From the NCBI RefSeq assembly GCF_963678635.1, contig NC_087067.1:28093547-28157546 (forward strand): a stretch of DNA of 64,000 nt. The letters are read 5' to 3'. The notes beneath the pieces are model-generated. The model saw only the letters and a program-made list of their open reading frames with translations, had not been told where the DNA came from and did not search any database. The position numbers and the translations under genes were made by a program. Positions within the stretch are counted from its first letter, which is position 1, and each line of letters opens with the position of its first letter. This stretch comes from Symsagittifera roscoffensis. Its lineage: Eukaryota; Xenacoelomorpha; Acoela; Convolutidae. This document shows positions 12,101 to 20,838 of this stretch, one piece after another.

Positions 12101-13096
12101 ACTAAAACGGCTGGATTATGATATATCACAGACCCATTCCATGATTATTCGCGATACCTGATTTTGTGTGGATAAAAAAAAACTAAATCACCCGAATACA
12201 AAATTCCTCCCCACTTTTAATGGTCGGAACAAAAACATGATAAGCTCACCTAAAATACTGAGACCGAGGACGAAAAAGGAGCCCATGGTTATGAATCCAC
12301 GACTCAAGTTTAGCACTTCATTTGAGTCGTCCCTGTACCAGCTCACAGCGAACAGAATCGTCAGAGATACAGCTGAAACAACATCACCCAATTGCTATCC
12401 ATATGAATAGTTATACTACAAAGTTAAACATAGCGAACATACAGTTTGAAAAGCGTCAATGAACTCAAGTCAACAAAAAATGAATTGGCGATTCTGGAAA
12501 CACAAGCAAAAATAATTATCCGTAGCACCGTAACTTTCATTTTGAACTACGCATTACAAACCCATCGCTCAATTAATCACCATTTATAAGGCAATTAAAA
12601 ATGAGAAAGATGATGTAAATTGTACAGACTGACCTAAAAGTGTGAGCGAGTGTGGTTTATAGAAAAACTCCAGCGTGATATCTTTCACTTCATAATTGTC
12701 GAAATCACGGACAAAATTTTCATCCTCCGAATCGGCCGTAAAATATCCCGAAGATACACTCGAATTAAACTTCCGAGAACTATAGCTAGAGTAGTGTCGA
12801 GGCGAAGTTCTCGAATTAAACGATCTACTGTATCGCGACGGACTCGTGCTTCGTTCGGCATCATCTTCCGAGTTCACAATACTAGCCGTTCTTTGTCTGA
12901 TAGTAACTTCGTCGCCATCAGATTGACCCGAGTAGTGTACTCGACGTTTAGGCGTGGTGATGATGGGTGAGGTAACTTTGCTCCGAGTGCGAGGTCCTTC
13001 GTCGCCAGAAGAAACTGTGGTTCCATTTGAGAAGACAGTAGGAGAGTTTGACGGCGAAGAATTTGCCCCGACAACCCCACCCGGAAGACTGCTCAT
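3114..13096 (-). CDS. PTDSS: Phosphatidylserine synthase (PTDSS1/2 type), seven exons recognised, one missing
   Basis: This ER membrane enzyme swaps the head group of phosphatidylcholine or phosphatidylethanolamine for serine. Exons (minus): 13096-12634, 12372-12250, 10102-9933, 6449-6234, 5796-5573, 4812-4620, 3360-3114. All have AG..GT borders with matching phases, except that nothing recognisable joins 4620 to 3360. Conserved blocks in order: [81 protein letters not shown] and RLGTQAWVF. The WExTE acidic pair, the upstream His and the NFxE site of the family are present. The start ATG 13096 lies just inside an exon with an acceptor at 13103-13104, so a 5' UTR exon probably exists. The N-terminal extension (about 130 residues) is Ser/Thr/Arg-rich and much longer than in human PTDSS1. 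Stop TAA at 3114. Which vertebrate paralogue it matches is not resolved. Confidence 0.92.
3586..3813 (+). other. Unassigned open frame in a PTDSS intron
   Basis: A plus-strand frame of 75 codons has higher GC than its surroundings and an acidic stretch (EPEEDETTPVKH). It occupies part of the interval where a PTDSS exon is missing. The 5' part overlaps a decayed stretch resembling the hAT-MITE family. I recognise no protein family, and it may be a transposon fragment or chance. Confidence 0.25.
3997..4013 (+). repeat. Poly-G run (17 G)
   Basis: A continuous run of 17 G lies within AT-rich intron sequence, in the interval where the PTDSS exon should be. Such runs often mark assembly difficulty. 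Confidence 0.9.
4072..4235 (+). repeat. Imperfect direct repeat of about 75 bp
   Basis: Two tandem-like copies share GCAAATTGCGTG, TTTAC, GACTTAAA and GGCTGAGTAAATACTGGT (about 4078-4146 and 4166-4233). Confidence 0.7.
5055..5483 (+). repeat. Family A MITE-like element, 3' end lost
   Basis: It has the family middle (TTTGAGAAAACTGGATTA, TATTCCGCTGGGAAA, CTTTTGCTGTTCGATAGTGG). The start is degraded (CAACAGACAATTGG) and the terminal 3' hairpin is absent. Confidence 0.6.
6809..6970 (+). repeat. Partial hAT-like MITE (CAGGGGCGG terminus)
   Basis: It starts with CAGGGGCGGATCTAGG at 6809, followed by ATTTTCTCGAGGGGAGGG, the same terminus as the complete element at 29985-30415. No matching right terminus is seen. 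A weaker related stretch lies near 7110-7190. The surrounding intron (6450-8560) shows no exon. Confidence 0.6.
8585..9690 (+). repeat. AAAT-rich array with a roughly 300 bp higher-order period
   Basis: The stretch is dominated by TAAA/AAAT steps. On top of this a longer unit recurs: ACACACCTGATAAATAAATA begins near 8668, 8966 and 9272, each followed about 110-160 bp later by GCAAAA(C/G)TGAAATGTAC and by ATGAACAAATAACCAAAC. The low-complexity Leu/Ile/Tyr/Phe open frames on the minus strand here are products of this composition and not genes. It lies in the PTDSS intron between 9933 and 6449. Confidence 0.9.
10715..10835 (+). repeat. Family C2 terminus: GCGAAGCT/AGCTTCGC palindrome with duplicated tail
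   Basis: GGCGAAGCTCAGCTTCGC is followed by ACCACTTGTGATACAAATTT. The CACTTGTGATACAAATTTGA segment is repeated about 62 bp further on. The same palindrome and tail recur at 27829 and, degraded, at 42302, 40213 and 54868. Confidence 0.6.
11222..11637 (+). repeat. Family A MITE-like element
   Basis: The 5' end has CAGTTGGAAAAAATTCAATGAACGCAAG. The 3' end has CTATATAAGAGTA and ACGTTCATTACTCTC, with a stem of type AAGAGTA/TACTCT. It lies in the PTDSS intron 12249-10103. Confidence 0.7.
11674..12231 (+). repeat. Family B MITE, complete copy with terminal inverted repeats
   Basis: The left end is TGTTCCGACCA (11674-11684) and the right end is its exact reverse complement TGGTCGGAACA (12221-12231); the element is 558 bp with no coding potential. 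Its right end stops only 18 bp short of the donor site of PTDSS exon 2 (12249). Internal phrases shared with other copies include CGCGTCTAAA, ACCAAGGAGGCGCTAAA, CACCGGGACAAA and GATATATCAC. Confidence 0.8.
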
Positions 13097-13104
13097 GGGA
13101 CTCT

Positions 13105-13780
13105 GAAAAATAGTAATAATCTTTTTACTGTATTTCGTTTTCCTAAAACATAGTTTATATAAATCCAAGCTATGCACGCACATATGCAGGAAAATTACGC
13201 TGATGTTTTTTCCGTGATTTAGAGGGTAGGTCTTTTTGAAGCCCAAGCACTATGGTGCTCAAGTCTGGGTAATAATATTGGAAAAACCTCCGTCTTCCAC
13301 TTTGAGCGGGTCACTAGACCCTTATCATTTGGGGAATGACTGGGAAAAAAATTACCATCTTCAACTTTGATTCGATTTTATCGAACTTAAAAAAGTCATG
13401 GTAAAATATTTCTTTAAGTAACAAGAAAATATCTATTCTACATATAGGATTTTTCATCGATTACTCACTAATTCAGTTTCGATATTTTACAATTACATCG
13501 TTTCACAAATCAAACACTACTAATAAATTACTTCAAAAATGTAGATGTCATATAGAATGCCATACAGCTAAACAAATCATGGGATAGCATAAATCGACAA
13601 TGAATCAAACGTGAATACTCAGCTGAACTGAACTAAAATAAGTGTTTTAGATATTTTGACATTCCAAAACTATACATTTATTTAAACAAGAAACTATTTT
13701 GCTAGTAATATTCAAAAAAGGAATTACAAACATTAAAACTTTGAAAAAAAAAGCTGACGGTTGGTTTCAACTTGATGAAA
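13105..13780. other. PTDSS upstream sequence, no recognised exon
   Basis: AT-rich sequence between the PTDSS start exon and the LINE relic. A 5' UTR exon and the promoter of PTDSS are expected here or further right. I see no coding similarity or clear repeat. Confidence 0.5.
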
Positions 13781-13816
13781 GTTTGAAACAACAAAAAATT
13801 GTAAATCAACAAAACC

Positions 13817-14640
13817 ATGGCTTGCCCAACAAAGATGATCAAAGCAAACCTGCTTCTAGAGGCTAAAAAACTGCAGAAATTGCGAGAAGAAAAAAATCAG
13901 AAGCTAGTCCAGAAAGATACCATTTTCAAAACGCAAGTCGAACTACAAGAATCTCGTCTACAACAACATAAGCTACAAGATCAACAGGAAACTATCGGAA
14001 GACTGGAAAAAGATGTAGAATTTTTCGAAAAAAAAAATAATAATTGACAACTTATTACAGCAAAAACAAGAAGCGGAGCATCCGAAATTTCAACAAATCA
14101 ATGACAAATTTTAGCCCAAATTCGTACCTCGGTTTGCAAAAACCTCATAATATAGGACAGCTCACACCTAAAAATTAACCGACAGGATATTGGGCTACTA
14201 ACCGCATTACATTCATATTCATCAGCTACTATAAATGACGTAAATAGTATTGTTGACAAATATACTTACGGGACAAAAGTTCAAACGCTTGTTATGCATG
14301 TGGGACATAATTCTACTGATGGGGGACTAACCGGAAAAGAATCTTGTGAACAACTTCGTGAAACTATTGAGATATCCATTGAAAAATTCAAGCCTCAAAG
14401 TTGCAGTTTGCAAAATAACTCCTGTGAAAAACCATTTGGCAGAGATCAACACAACACTGAAATAAACATTTTCAATGATGCTCTGGAAAACATGTGTTTG
14501 GAAATGGATGGTTCTTTCCTGGTCAAAAGTTGTGTGTGAATACTAATCTAACAGCTAATAACTAACATTTGTGACGACGTAGTGTAGTGCACCCAAATGC
14601 CAGTGGCATTCAACTACTAGTGGAAAATCTAAGGGTCTAT
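13817..14640 (+). pseudogene. LINE ORF1 relic: coiled coil plus SGNH/esterase-like region
   Basis: The frame at 13817-14047 is a Lys/Gln/Glu-rich coiled coil (LLLEAKKLQKLREEKNQK). After frame breaks, 14294-14539 contains VMHVGHNSTDGGLTGKES, matching the V-x-HVGxND region of the esterase-type ORF1 of CR1-like LINEs. Further right, in another frame (about 14585-14640), VVHPNASGIQLLVENLR matches the family's terminal HLN-x-x-G-x2-L-x2-N block. Frameshifts and stops make it non-functional. The element reads on the plus strand, opposite to the host genes. Confidence 0.65.
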
Positions 14641-14817
14641 TTTACTGAATAGGGTCTAACCATTTCTAATGCTGAAATTAAATCGCGGAAAATAATTCGC
14701 AAACCAAAGGATGTTCGAGTTACAATTTCGACTGGCAGTTGATGAAATTGCAATTTTGCCGGTTTTTCAATTTTTTGTGCTTTTAGTTCCAGAATTGAAC
14801 ATCAAAACAACCCTTTT

Positions 14818-15111
14818 TTGCAAAACGTTATTTACTCAAACGTTCTTCCATTTAAAGAAAATAACACAATCAAATATCGGTCTTATTTATATCTGTATGG
14901 ACTATTGTATTATAGTGACTTCAATTTTTTGCGTATCTTAGTCCTCTCAGGAGACATTGAGGAGAATCGTGGTCACTTTCATGAACTGCAAAAACTATTA
15001 TCTTATGAACAATTTTTGGAAACTGAAAGTCAATCTAACACAGTCAAATTTTGCTTGATAAATATCAGAAGCGTGCAAAACAAATTTGAGAAATTGTTGA
15101 TTTTTAGGTGA
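14818..15111 (+). pseudogene. LINE ORF2 start, copy 1, with decayed 2A-like motif and endonuclease start
   Basis: The frame ends VLSGDIEENRGHFHELQ then VKFCLINIRSVQNKFEKL. The second block is the usual start of an APE-type endonuclease (LNIRS-x2-NK). The first resembles a 2A-type motif (D-I-E-x-N-P-G-P) with both prolines changed (CGT and CAC codons). A degraded endonuclease motif (VVATETWLN) follows near 15128. ORF2 is broken shortly after. Confidence 0.6.
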
Positions 15112-15875
15112 AATTTCGATGAACACTATAGTTGTAGCAACAGAAACATGGCTCAATATCAAAACAATAGAAAATACTTTTTAAGCTCAGGGCATACTTT
15201 TGTTATCTTTCACTCTCAGGATGGACAGGTCTAAAAAGAGGGGAAGGTGTTAGAAATTGGACTCCTTTATCTTCCAAAATTCCTCGTAAAGTAAAGATCT
15301 CATGACTGCTGACAAAGTTTTTTTGAGTCATTATGGGTTGAAATTGAGTCATGCTTGAAAAAACTTTAATTAATGTTTCGCTCAAGAAAAACCTCTCCGT
15401 GCTTTTTTGAAAATTGAGGTGGTAAAATTTCTCAAGCGTTTGCTTCAAAATGGAAGTTTTTAAATTTGGGGACTACATTACAAATCTTTAAAAACAAGAC
15501 GAGTCATCAAAACTTTACGACTTTGCTGCAAATGATGCTCTGGAAAACATGTGTTTGGAAATGGATGGTTCTTTCCCTGGTCAAAAGTTGTGTGTGAATA
15601 CTAATCTAACAGCTAATAACTAACATTTGTGACGACGTAGTGTAGTGCACCCAAATGCCAGTGGCATTCAACTACTAGTGGAAAATCTAAGGGTCTATTT
15701 TACTGAATAGGGTCTAACCATTTCTAATGCTGAAATTAAATCGCGGAAAATAATTCGCAAACCAAAGGATGTTCGAGTTACAATTTCGACTGGCAGTTGA
15801 TGAAATTGCAATTTTGCCGGTTTTTCAATTTTTTGTGCTTTTAGTTCCAGAATTGAACATCAAAACAACCCTTTT

Positions 15876-16169
15876 TTGCAAAACGTTATTTACTCAAACG
15901 TTCTTCCATTTAAAAAAAATAACACAATCAAATATCGGTCTTATTTATATCTGTATGGACTATTGTATTATATTGACTTCAATTTTTTGCGTATCTTAGT
16001 CCTCTCAGGAGACATTGAGGAGAATCGTGGTCACTTTCATGAACTGCAAAAACTATTATCTTATGAACAATTTTTGGAAACTGAAAGTCAATCTAACACA
16101 GTCAAATTTTGCTTGATAAATATCAGAAGCGTGCAAAACAAATTTGAGAAATTGTTTATTTTTAGGTGA
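15876..16169 (+). pseudogene. LINE ORF2 start, copy 2
   Basis: Same content as copy 1, with the 2A-like remnant at 15999-16034 and the LNIRS-type endonuclease start. It differs from copy 1 at a few residues (for example KKNN for KENN). Confidence 0.6.
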
Positions 16170-16933
16170 AATTTCGATGAACACTATAGTTGTAGCAACA
16201 GAAACATGGCTCAATATCAAAACAATAGCAAATACTTTTTAAGCTCAGGGCATACTTTTGTTATCTTTCACTCTCAGGATGGACAGGTCTAAAAAGAGGG
16301 GAAGGTGTTAGAAATTGGACTCCTTTATCTTCCAAAATTCCTCGTAAAGTAAAGATCTCATGACTGCTGACAAAGTTTTTTTGAGTCATTATGGGTTGAA
16401 ATTGAGTCATGCTTGAAAAAACTTTAATTAATGTTTCGCTCAAGAAAAACCTCTCCGTGCTTTTTGGAAAATTGAGGTGGTAAAATTCCTCAAGCGTTTG
16501 CTTCAAAATGGAAGTTTTTAAATTTGGGGACTACATTACAAATCTTTAAAAACAAGACGAGTCATCAAAACTTTACGACTTTGCTGCAAATGATGCTCTG
16601 GAAAACATGTGTTTGGAAATGGATGGTTCTTTCCCTGGTCAAAAGTTGTGTGTGAATACTAATCTAACAGCTAATAACTAACATTTGTGACGACGTAATG
16701 TAGTGCACCCAAATGCCAGTGGCATTCAACTACTAGTGGAAAATCTAAGGGTCTATTTTACTGAATAGGGTCTAACCATTTCTAATGCTGAAATTAAATC
16801 GCGGAAAATAATTCGCAAACCAAATGATGTTCGAGTTACAATTTCGACTGGCAGTTGATGAAATTGCAATTTTGCCGGTTTTTCAATTTTTTGTGCTTTT
16901 AGTTCCAGAATTGAACATCAAAACAACCCTTTT

Positions 16934-17226
16934 TTGCAAAACGTTATTTACTCAAACGTTCTTCCATTTAAAGAAAATAACACAATCAAATATCGGTCTT
17001 ATTTATATCTGTATGGACTATTGTATTATATTGACTTCAATTTTTTGCGTATCTTAGTCCTCTGAGGAGACATTGAGGAGAATCGTGGTCACTTTCATGA
17101 ACTGCAAAAACTATTATCTTATGAACAATTTTTGGAAACTGAAAGTCAATCTAACACAGTCAAATTTTGCTTGATAAATATCAGAAGCGTGCAAAACAAA
17201 TTTGAGAAATTGTTGATTTTAAGGTG
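16934..17226 (+). pseudogene. LINE ORF2 start, copy 3
   Basis: Same content as copies 1 and 2. A TCA to TGA change just before the 2A-like remnant (near 17063) introduces a stop, so this copy is further decayed. Confidence 0.55.
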
Positions 17227-17648
17227 AAATTTCGATGACACTATAGTTGTAGCAACAGAAAGATGGCTCAACATCAAAACAATAGTAAATACTTTTTAAG
17301 CTCAGGGCATACTTTTGTTATCTTTCACTCTCAGGATGGACAAGTCTAAAAAGAGGGGAAGGTGTTAGAAATTGGACTCCTTTATCTTCCAAAATTCCTC
17401 GTAAAGTAAAGATCTCATGACTGCTGACAAAGTTTTTTTGAGTCATTATGGGTTGAAATTGAGTCATGCTTGAAAAAACTTTAATTAATGTTTCGCTCAA
17501 GAAAAACCTCTCTCCGTGCTTTTTTGAAAATTGAGGTGGTAAAATTTCTCAAGCGTTTGCTTCAAAATGGAAGTTTTTAAATTTGGGGACTACATTACAG
17601 ATCTTTAAAAACAAGACGAGTCATCAAAACTTTACGACTTTGCTGCAA

Positions 17649-18500
17649 ATTGAGGCTTAACTATACCAAGGGTCACTAAACCATCACGTGTAACCGATAA
17701 TAATCTCTCACTTATCGACCCTGGCTTAGTTTCAAAACCAAATAAATTATGTTAATTCGTACGAATTACATTTCAACACAGACCACTATATGCTTACAAA
17801 TGAAACATTAATTTCTTGCAATTAGATCAATAAACTGCGTTCGACACATCGTATCATTAGAAACAAGAATTCTGCTTTATAGATCATTAGTTTTGTCTTA
17901 TTTATCTGTCAGCTCAGCATTTTTTCAAAATCTACCCATGTCTCAATTTAACAGAATAAACAGACAAAATAATTGGGGAAACAAAGTGTGCTATCTGCGC
18001 AGAAAATATGATCATGCACGAGATCTACTTCTCAAGTCTAACGTTTTACCGGCCGAACTTTTCATTTCCCAGCGTTGCTCGACTAGAATGTTCAAGGTGG
18101 TTAAAAAATAATAAGAAAAATGAAACTGGTAGGCAGTTTATCTTAAACAGAGTACCAATGAAACTAACTAACGCACAAAACATATAAAACAAAACAGATT
18201 CCTAAAAACAAATTGTGGAAAGCAGGCGGTGTTAAACAATACTTAAATGGAACGCTGAGAAAAGTTAAAGCTATATTAAAATTTAAACTTGAAATTGAAA
18301 AATTTAAAATAGAAATACACAAAAAAATTCCTATTGACAGAGATCCAATGGTTTTTACGAGATTATTTTTATATTTAATGTATTTGTATTCTTTTATTCA
18401 TTTTACTCATACAAGTTGTATTTGTAAAATTACATGCCGGTGTAGTTGTTCATTTTTAGCTATTAGGATAATTCCATTTTGTAGCAGCATGTATGTTTAA
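17649..18500 (+). pseudogene. LINE endonuclease 3' part and linker, decayed
   Basis: After the triplication the sequence continues with RVTDNN-LSLIDPGLVSKPNK, the typical end of an APE endonuclease. It is followed by TDHYMLTNETL-like text and then a linker (YLRRKYDHARDLLLKSNV, 17893-18111), with several stops. No reverse transcriptase domain follows, so the element is truncated at its 3' side. Confidence 0.5.
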
Positions 18501-18967
18501 CCAAGCGGTTATTTTGAATTCACATGTTTGTGAAAAAAAACTTTTTTTTTCAACTTCATTACCAAGGAAGCGCTAAAAGAAGCTCCCAAAATCAATTTTC
18601 CGTTCAGTAAAATCAATTTTTCGCTGCATAAGTTTCAAATAACGAACGGTACTCAATTGCTCTACTCGTTCGAAAATAGACTTAATTAAAAATTTCAAAC
18701 CGGTTTTTCTGGACACTGGGAAAACTTTCTAAGCATTGTTTGTGAGCACTACAAGCAAAACCCCAGCAAAATTGCTGCGATCCAACATCGGTGACGGTAA
18801 ACAACAAAAGGATCAGGACCGGAAGGATCAAATTGTTCAAAAACGCTCTAGGATTCTAATTTAAAAAAAAGAAAGAAGGCATCTAACTGAGAAAAAAGAA
18901 GCTAGGCTATCAGTATTATTCCAAAAATATAACAAAAATAGCCGGTTGCTGAGCAAGTGGCACCCAG

Positions 18968-19418
18968 TGTTCCTACCATAATAAAAAAAAACTGAACCAA
19001 AATTCTTCTTCAAATTAGTGTCGTTCTGTGCGTGGCGCGACACGAGAGCTGTACAAACGCGCAGAAACTTAGTGAATTAGGCATAAACGACCATTGTTTT
19101 AGAAAAAAATTCCAAGTTTTTCCACAAAATTTTTTAAAATTTCCTTTAAAAAACGTTTAATTTACAAAGCGCTAAACGAAACTTCCGTAACTAACTTTCG
19201 CTGAGTAAAATCAATTTTTTAGACTAAGCGGCCAGTTTTTATATAGTTAACAAAACTCAATCTTTTTAATTGCCTTAAACTCGTATAAAAAACAAAAATT
19301 TCAATTCCAATCACTACTGAAAGGGCTTTAATATGATATATCACTCGAGCAATTTCGATGATTAATTGTGGTACTTGATGTTGCGAAAGAAAAACACCCA
19401 AATTGAATGGTCGGAACA
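18968..19418 (+). repeat. Family B MITE, shorter copy
   Basis: The left end is TGTTCCTACCA (one mismatch to the family TIR) and the right end is TGGTCGGAACA; length 451 bp. The CGCGCAGAAACTTAGTGAAT and GATATATCACTCGAGC phrases match other copies. Confidence 0.7.
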
Positions 19419-19590
19419 GAAAGAAAATACAAGCAATCAGATTGTAATTACAAGTACAGTTGCTATGAAATGAGGTAGAAAATACCCAACTTCATTAAAT
19501 CATATCACCTAAAAGCTCATTAAAACTCAAAAATCAGATAATCTAAAAAACTTTGCAGTTTTGCTATTTCCCAAAAAAACAAATACAGAA

Positions 19591-19815
19591 GCGAAGCTGC
19601 AGCTTCGCAAACACGAGCGAGAACGCGGCAAAAATTCAGAAACTTTGAAAAGCACAAAACTCAAATTTTGCATAAAATAATTTGGAACGTAATAAACTAA
19701 AGGCAACTACACTATTTTCGCATGAAAGGAATTAGTAGGCTTTTTGGTTCAATTGATAAACTGAACCGCCTTATTCAAAAGTGGCACCAAAAGTAGCGTT
19801 TTATTTGCGAATTAG
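19591..19815 (+). repeat. Family C1 element with perfect 18 bp palindrome
   Basis: It begins with the palindrome GCGAAGCTGCAGCTTCGC followed by AAACACGAGCGAGAA. It ends with GTGGCACCAAAAGTAGCG and TTTTATTTGCGA. The same ends recur at 43127-43548. Confidence 0.6.
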
Positions 19816-19833
19816 GTCGGAACAAACAAAGAC

Positions 19834-20345
19834 AACAGGCAGTTGGAAAGATTGAATGAACACAAAATCTACTGAAAAAAATGACTGTCTCTATAAAACA
19901 ACTTTCTGGCTATTGTGTTTCACAATACCATTTGTCTATTTAATAATACAATTAACTGGTCGGATGTCTAGAGGGTCTGTCAGAGTAATTTCGACTCAGG
20001 GATCGGATTTGTAAATGGCTACTCACTTCTGAACTAGTCTAATAAAAAAGCACTACGTTACTATCTCAACTTTTTCGAATTTTACAGACAGAATTGATAC
20101 CTCTTTTGATCAAATAAAGCTTATTTGAGAAAACTGGATGAATAGGTAATTTTTTTACTTCTCTGGAAAATTTGAAATTTAAATTCCATTATCGGAACTA
20201 TAGTTGATCACGTTTATCGTGACCTTTACACTTTTGCTGTTCGATAGTGGAGTTGCTTTCCTCTAAACAAACGAAATGAACTGAACTTGAAAACAAATCA
20301 TAAGTGAAACCGCAAAAAAGTAAATTTAAAATTGAAAAAGTTGCA
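19834..20345 (+). repeat. Family A MITE-like element, interrupted
   Basis: The 5' end (CAACAGGCAGTTGG, 19834) is separated from the family middle (TTGAGAAAACTGGATGAA through GCTGTTCGATAGTGGAG, about 20090-20345) by unrelated sequence. The terminal hairpin is missing. Confidence 0.5.
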
Positions 20346-20629
20346 TCGTACTATCACACAACGCTATGCTCGTTTAAATAACTTTGAGCGTAATCAAAAC
20401 TTGAGACTCAATTCTCAAAAGCGAAAAAAAACAGCACGACTTAATTATGTGAAAATCCAATTTGTCCGTAAAAACTAACCAAAGACTAATTAAACGTATT
20501 GTACGTCAAGAACACGAAGATTGTAGGAATTACTTTTGATTCATAACATTTTAGGTAAATAGAAAATGTTACACCGAAAATTCAATTAAACTTGTTCAGC
20601 TCAGCCGGTTGATTTTCATTTCGACATAA

Positions 20630-20635
20630 TTTATT
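20630..20635 (-). terminator. Candidate poly(A) signal AATAAA of the RUFY gene
   Basis: AATAAA on the minus strand lies about 72 nt after the RUFY stop codon (20707), a plausible 3' UTR distance. Confidence 0.45.
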
Positions 20636-20706
20636 AAATTTTTGTTGATAAAAATGATCGGTTAAGATCAACCACGTGATGTGCTGACTTCGCGACTTCA
20701 GTTTTG

Positions 20707-20838
20707 TCATAGACTCTGCTGGTTAATTTTGGATCTGCATTCCAGGCATACTCTCACTGGATCCTTGGAGCTTGGCAACTTCAGTTTGTAGTTCGAACAG
20801 CTGTTACAGAACACATTGCCACAGTTTCTGCAGTGGTG
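20707..20838 (-). CDS. RUFY: Terminal exon of RUFY: second half of FYVE zinc finger
   Basis: The acceptor (ttaag) precedes HHCRNCGNVFCNSCSNYKLK, then KDPVRVCLEC and the stop TGA at 20707-20709. Joined to the preceding exon (22521-22300, with WVDE and CMQC, ending RK), it gives the complete FYVE signature: W-x2-D-like WVDE, R-K-HHCR, RVC and all four C-x2-C pairs. It is only 43 codons long and easily missed. Confidence 0.95.
   Translation of the reverse strand, partial: HHCRNCGNVFCNSCSNYKLKLPSSKDPVRVCLECRSKINQQSL

Larger units (their letters stand above)
14474..17648 (+). repeat. Tandem triplication of a LINE segment (unit about 1057 bp)
   Basis: Three head-to-tail copies lie at 14474-15530, 15531-16588 and 16589-17648. 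Each starts AATGATGCTCTGGAAAACAT and ends CTTTGCTGCAA. The copies differ by only scattered single bases and small indels; for example TCCTGG in copy 1 against TCCCTGG in copies 2 and 3. Each holds the end of ORF1, the ORF1/ORF2 spacer, the start of ORF2 with a 2A-like remnant, and part of the endonuclease region. Confidence 0.95.
18540..20629. other. Repeat-filled spacer between RUFY 3' end and LINE relic
   Basis: No exon was recognised. The interval contains a degraded family B stretch (18540-18720), a family B copy (18968-19418), a family C1 copy (19591-19815) and a split family A copy (19834-20345). Confidence 0.6.

Noticed and set aside
14711-14941. Repeated 76-codon frame (also at 15769 and 16824) as a possible gene family
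   Set aside because: It lies in the triplicated LINE segment, overlaps the ORF2 start in another frame and has no independent family match.
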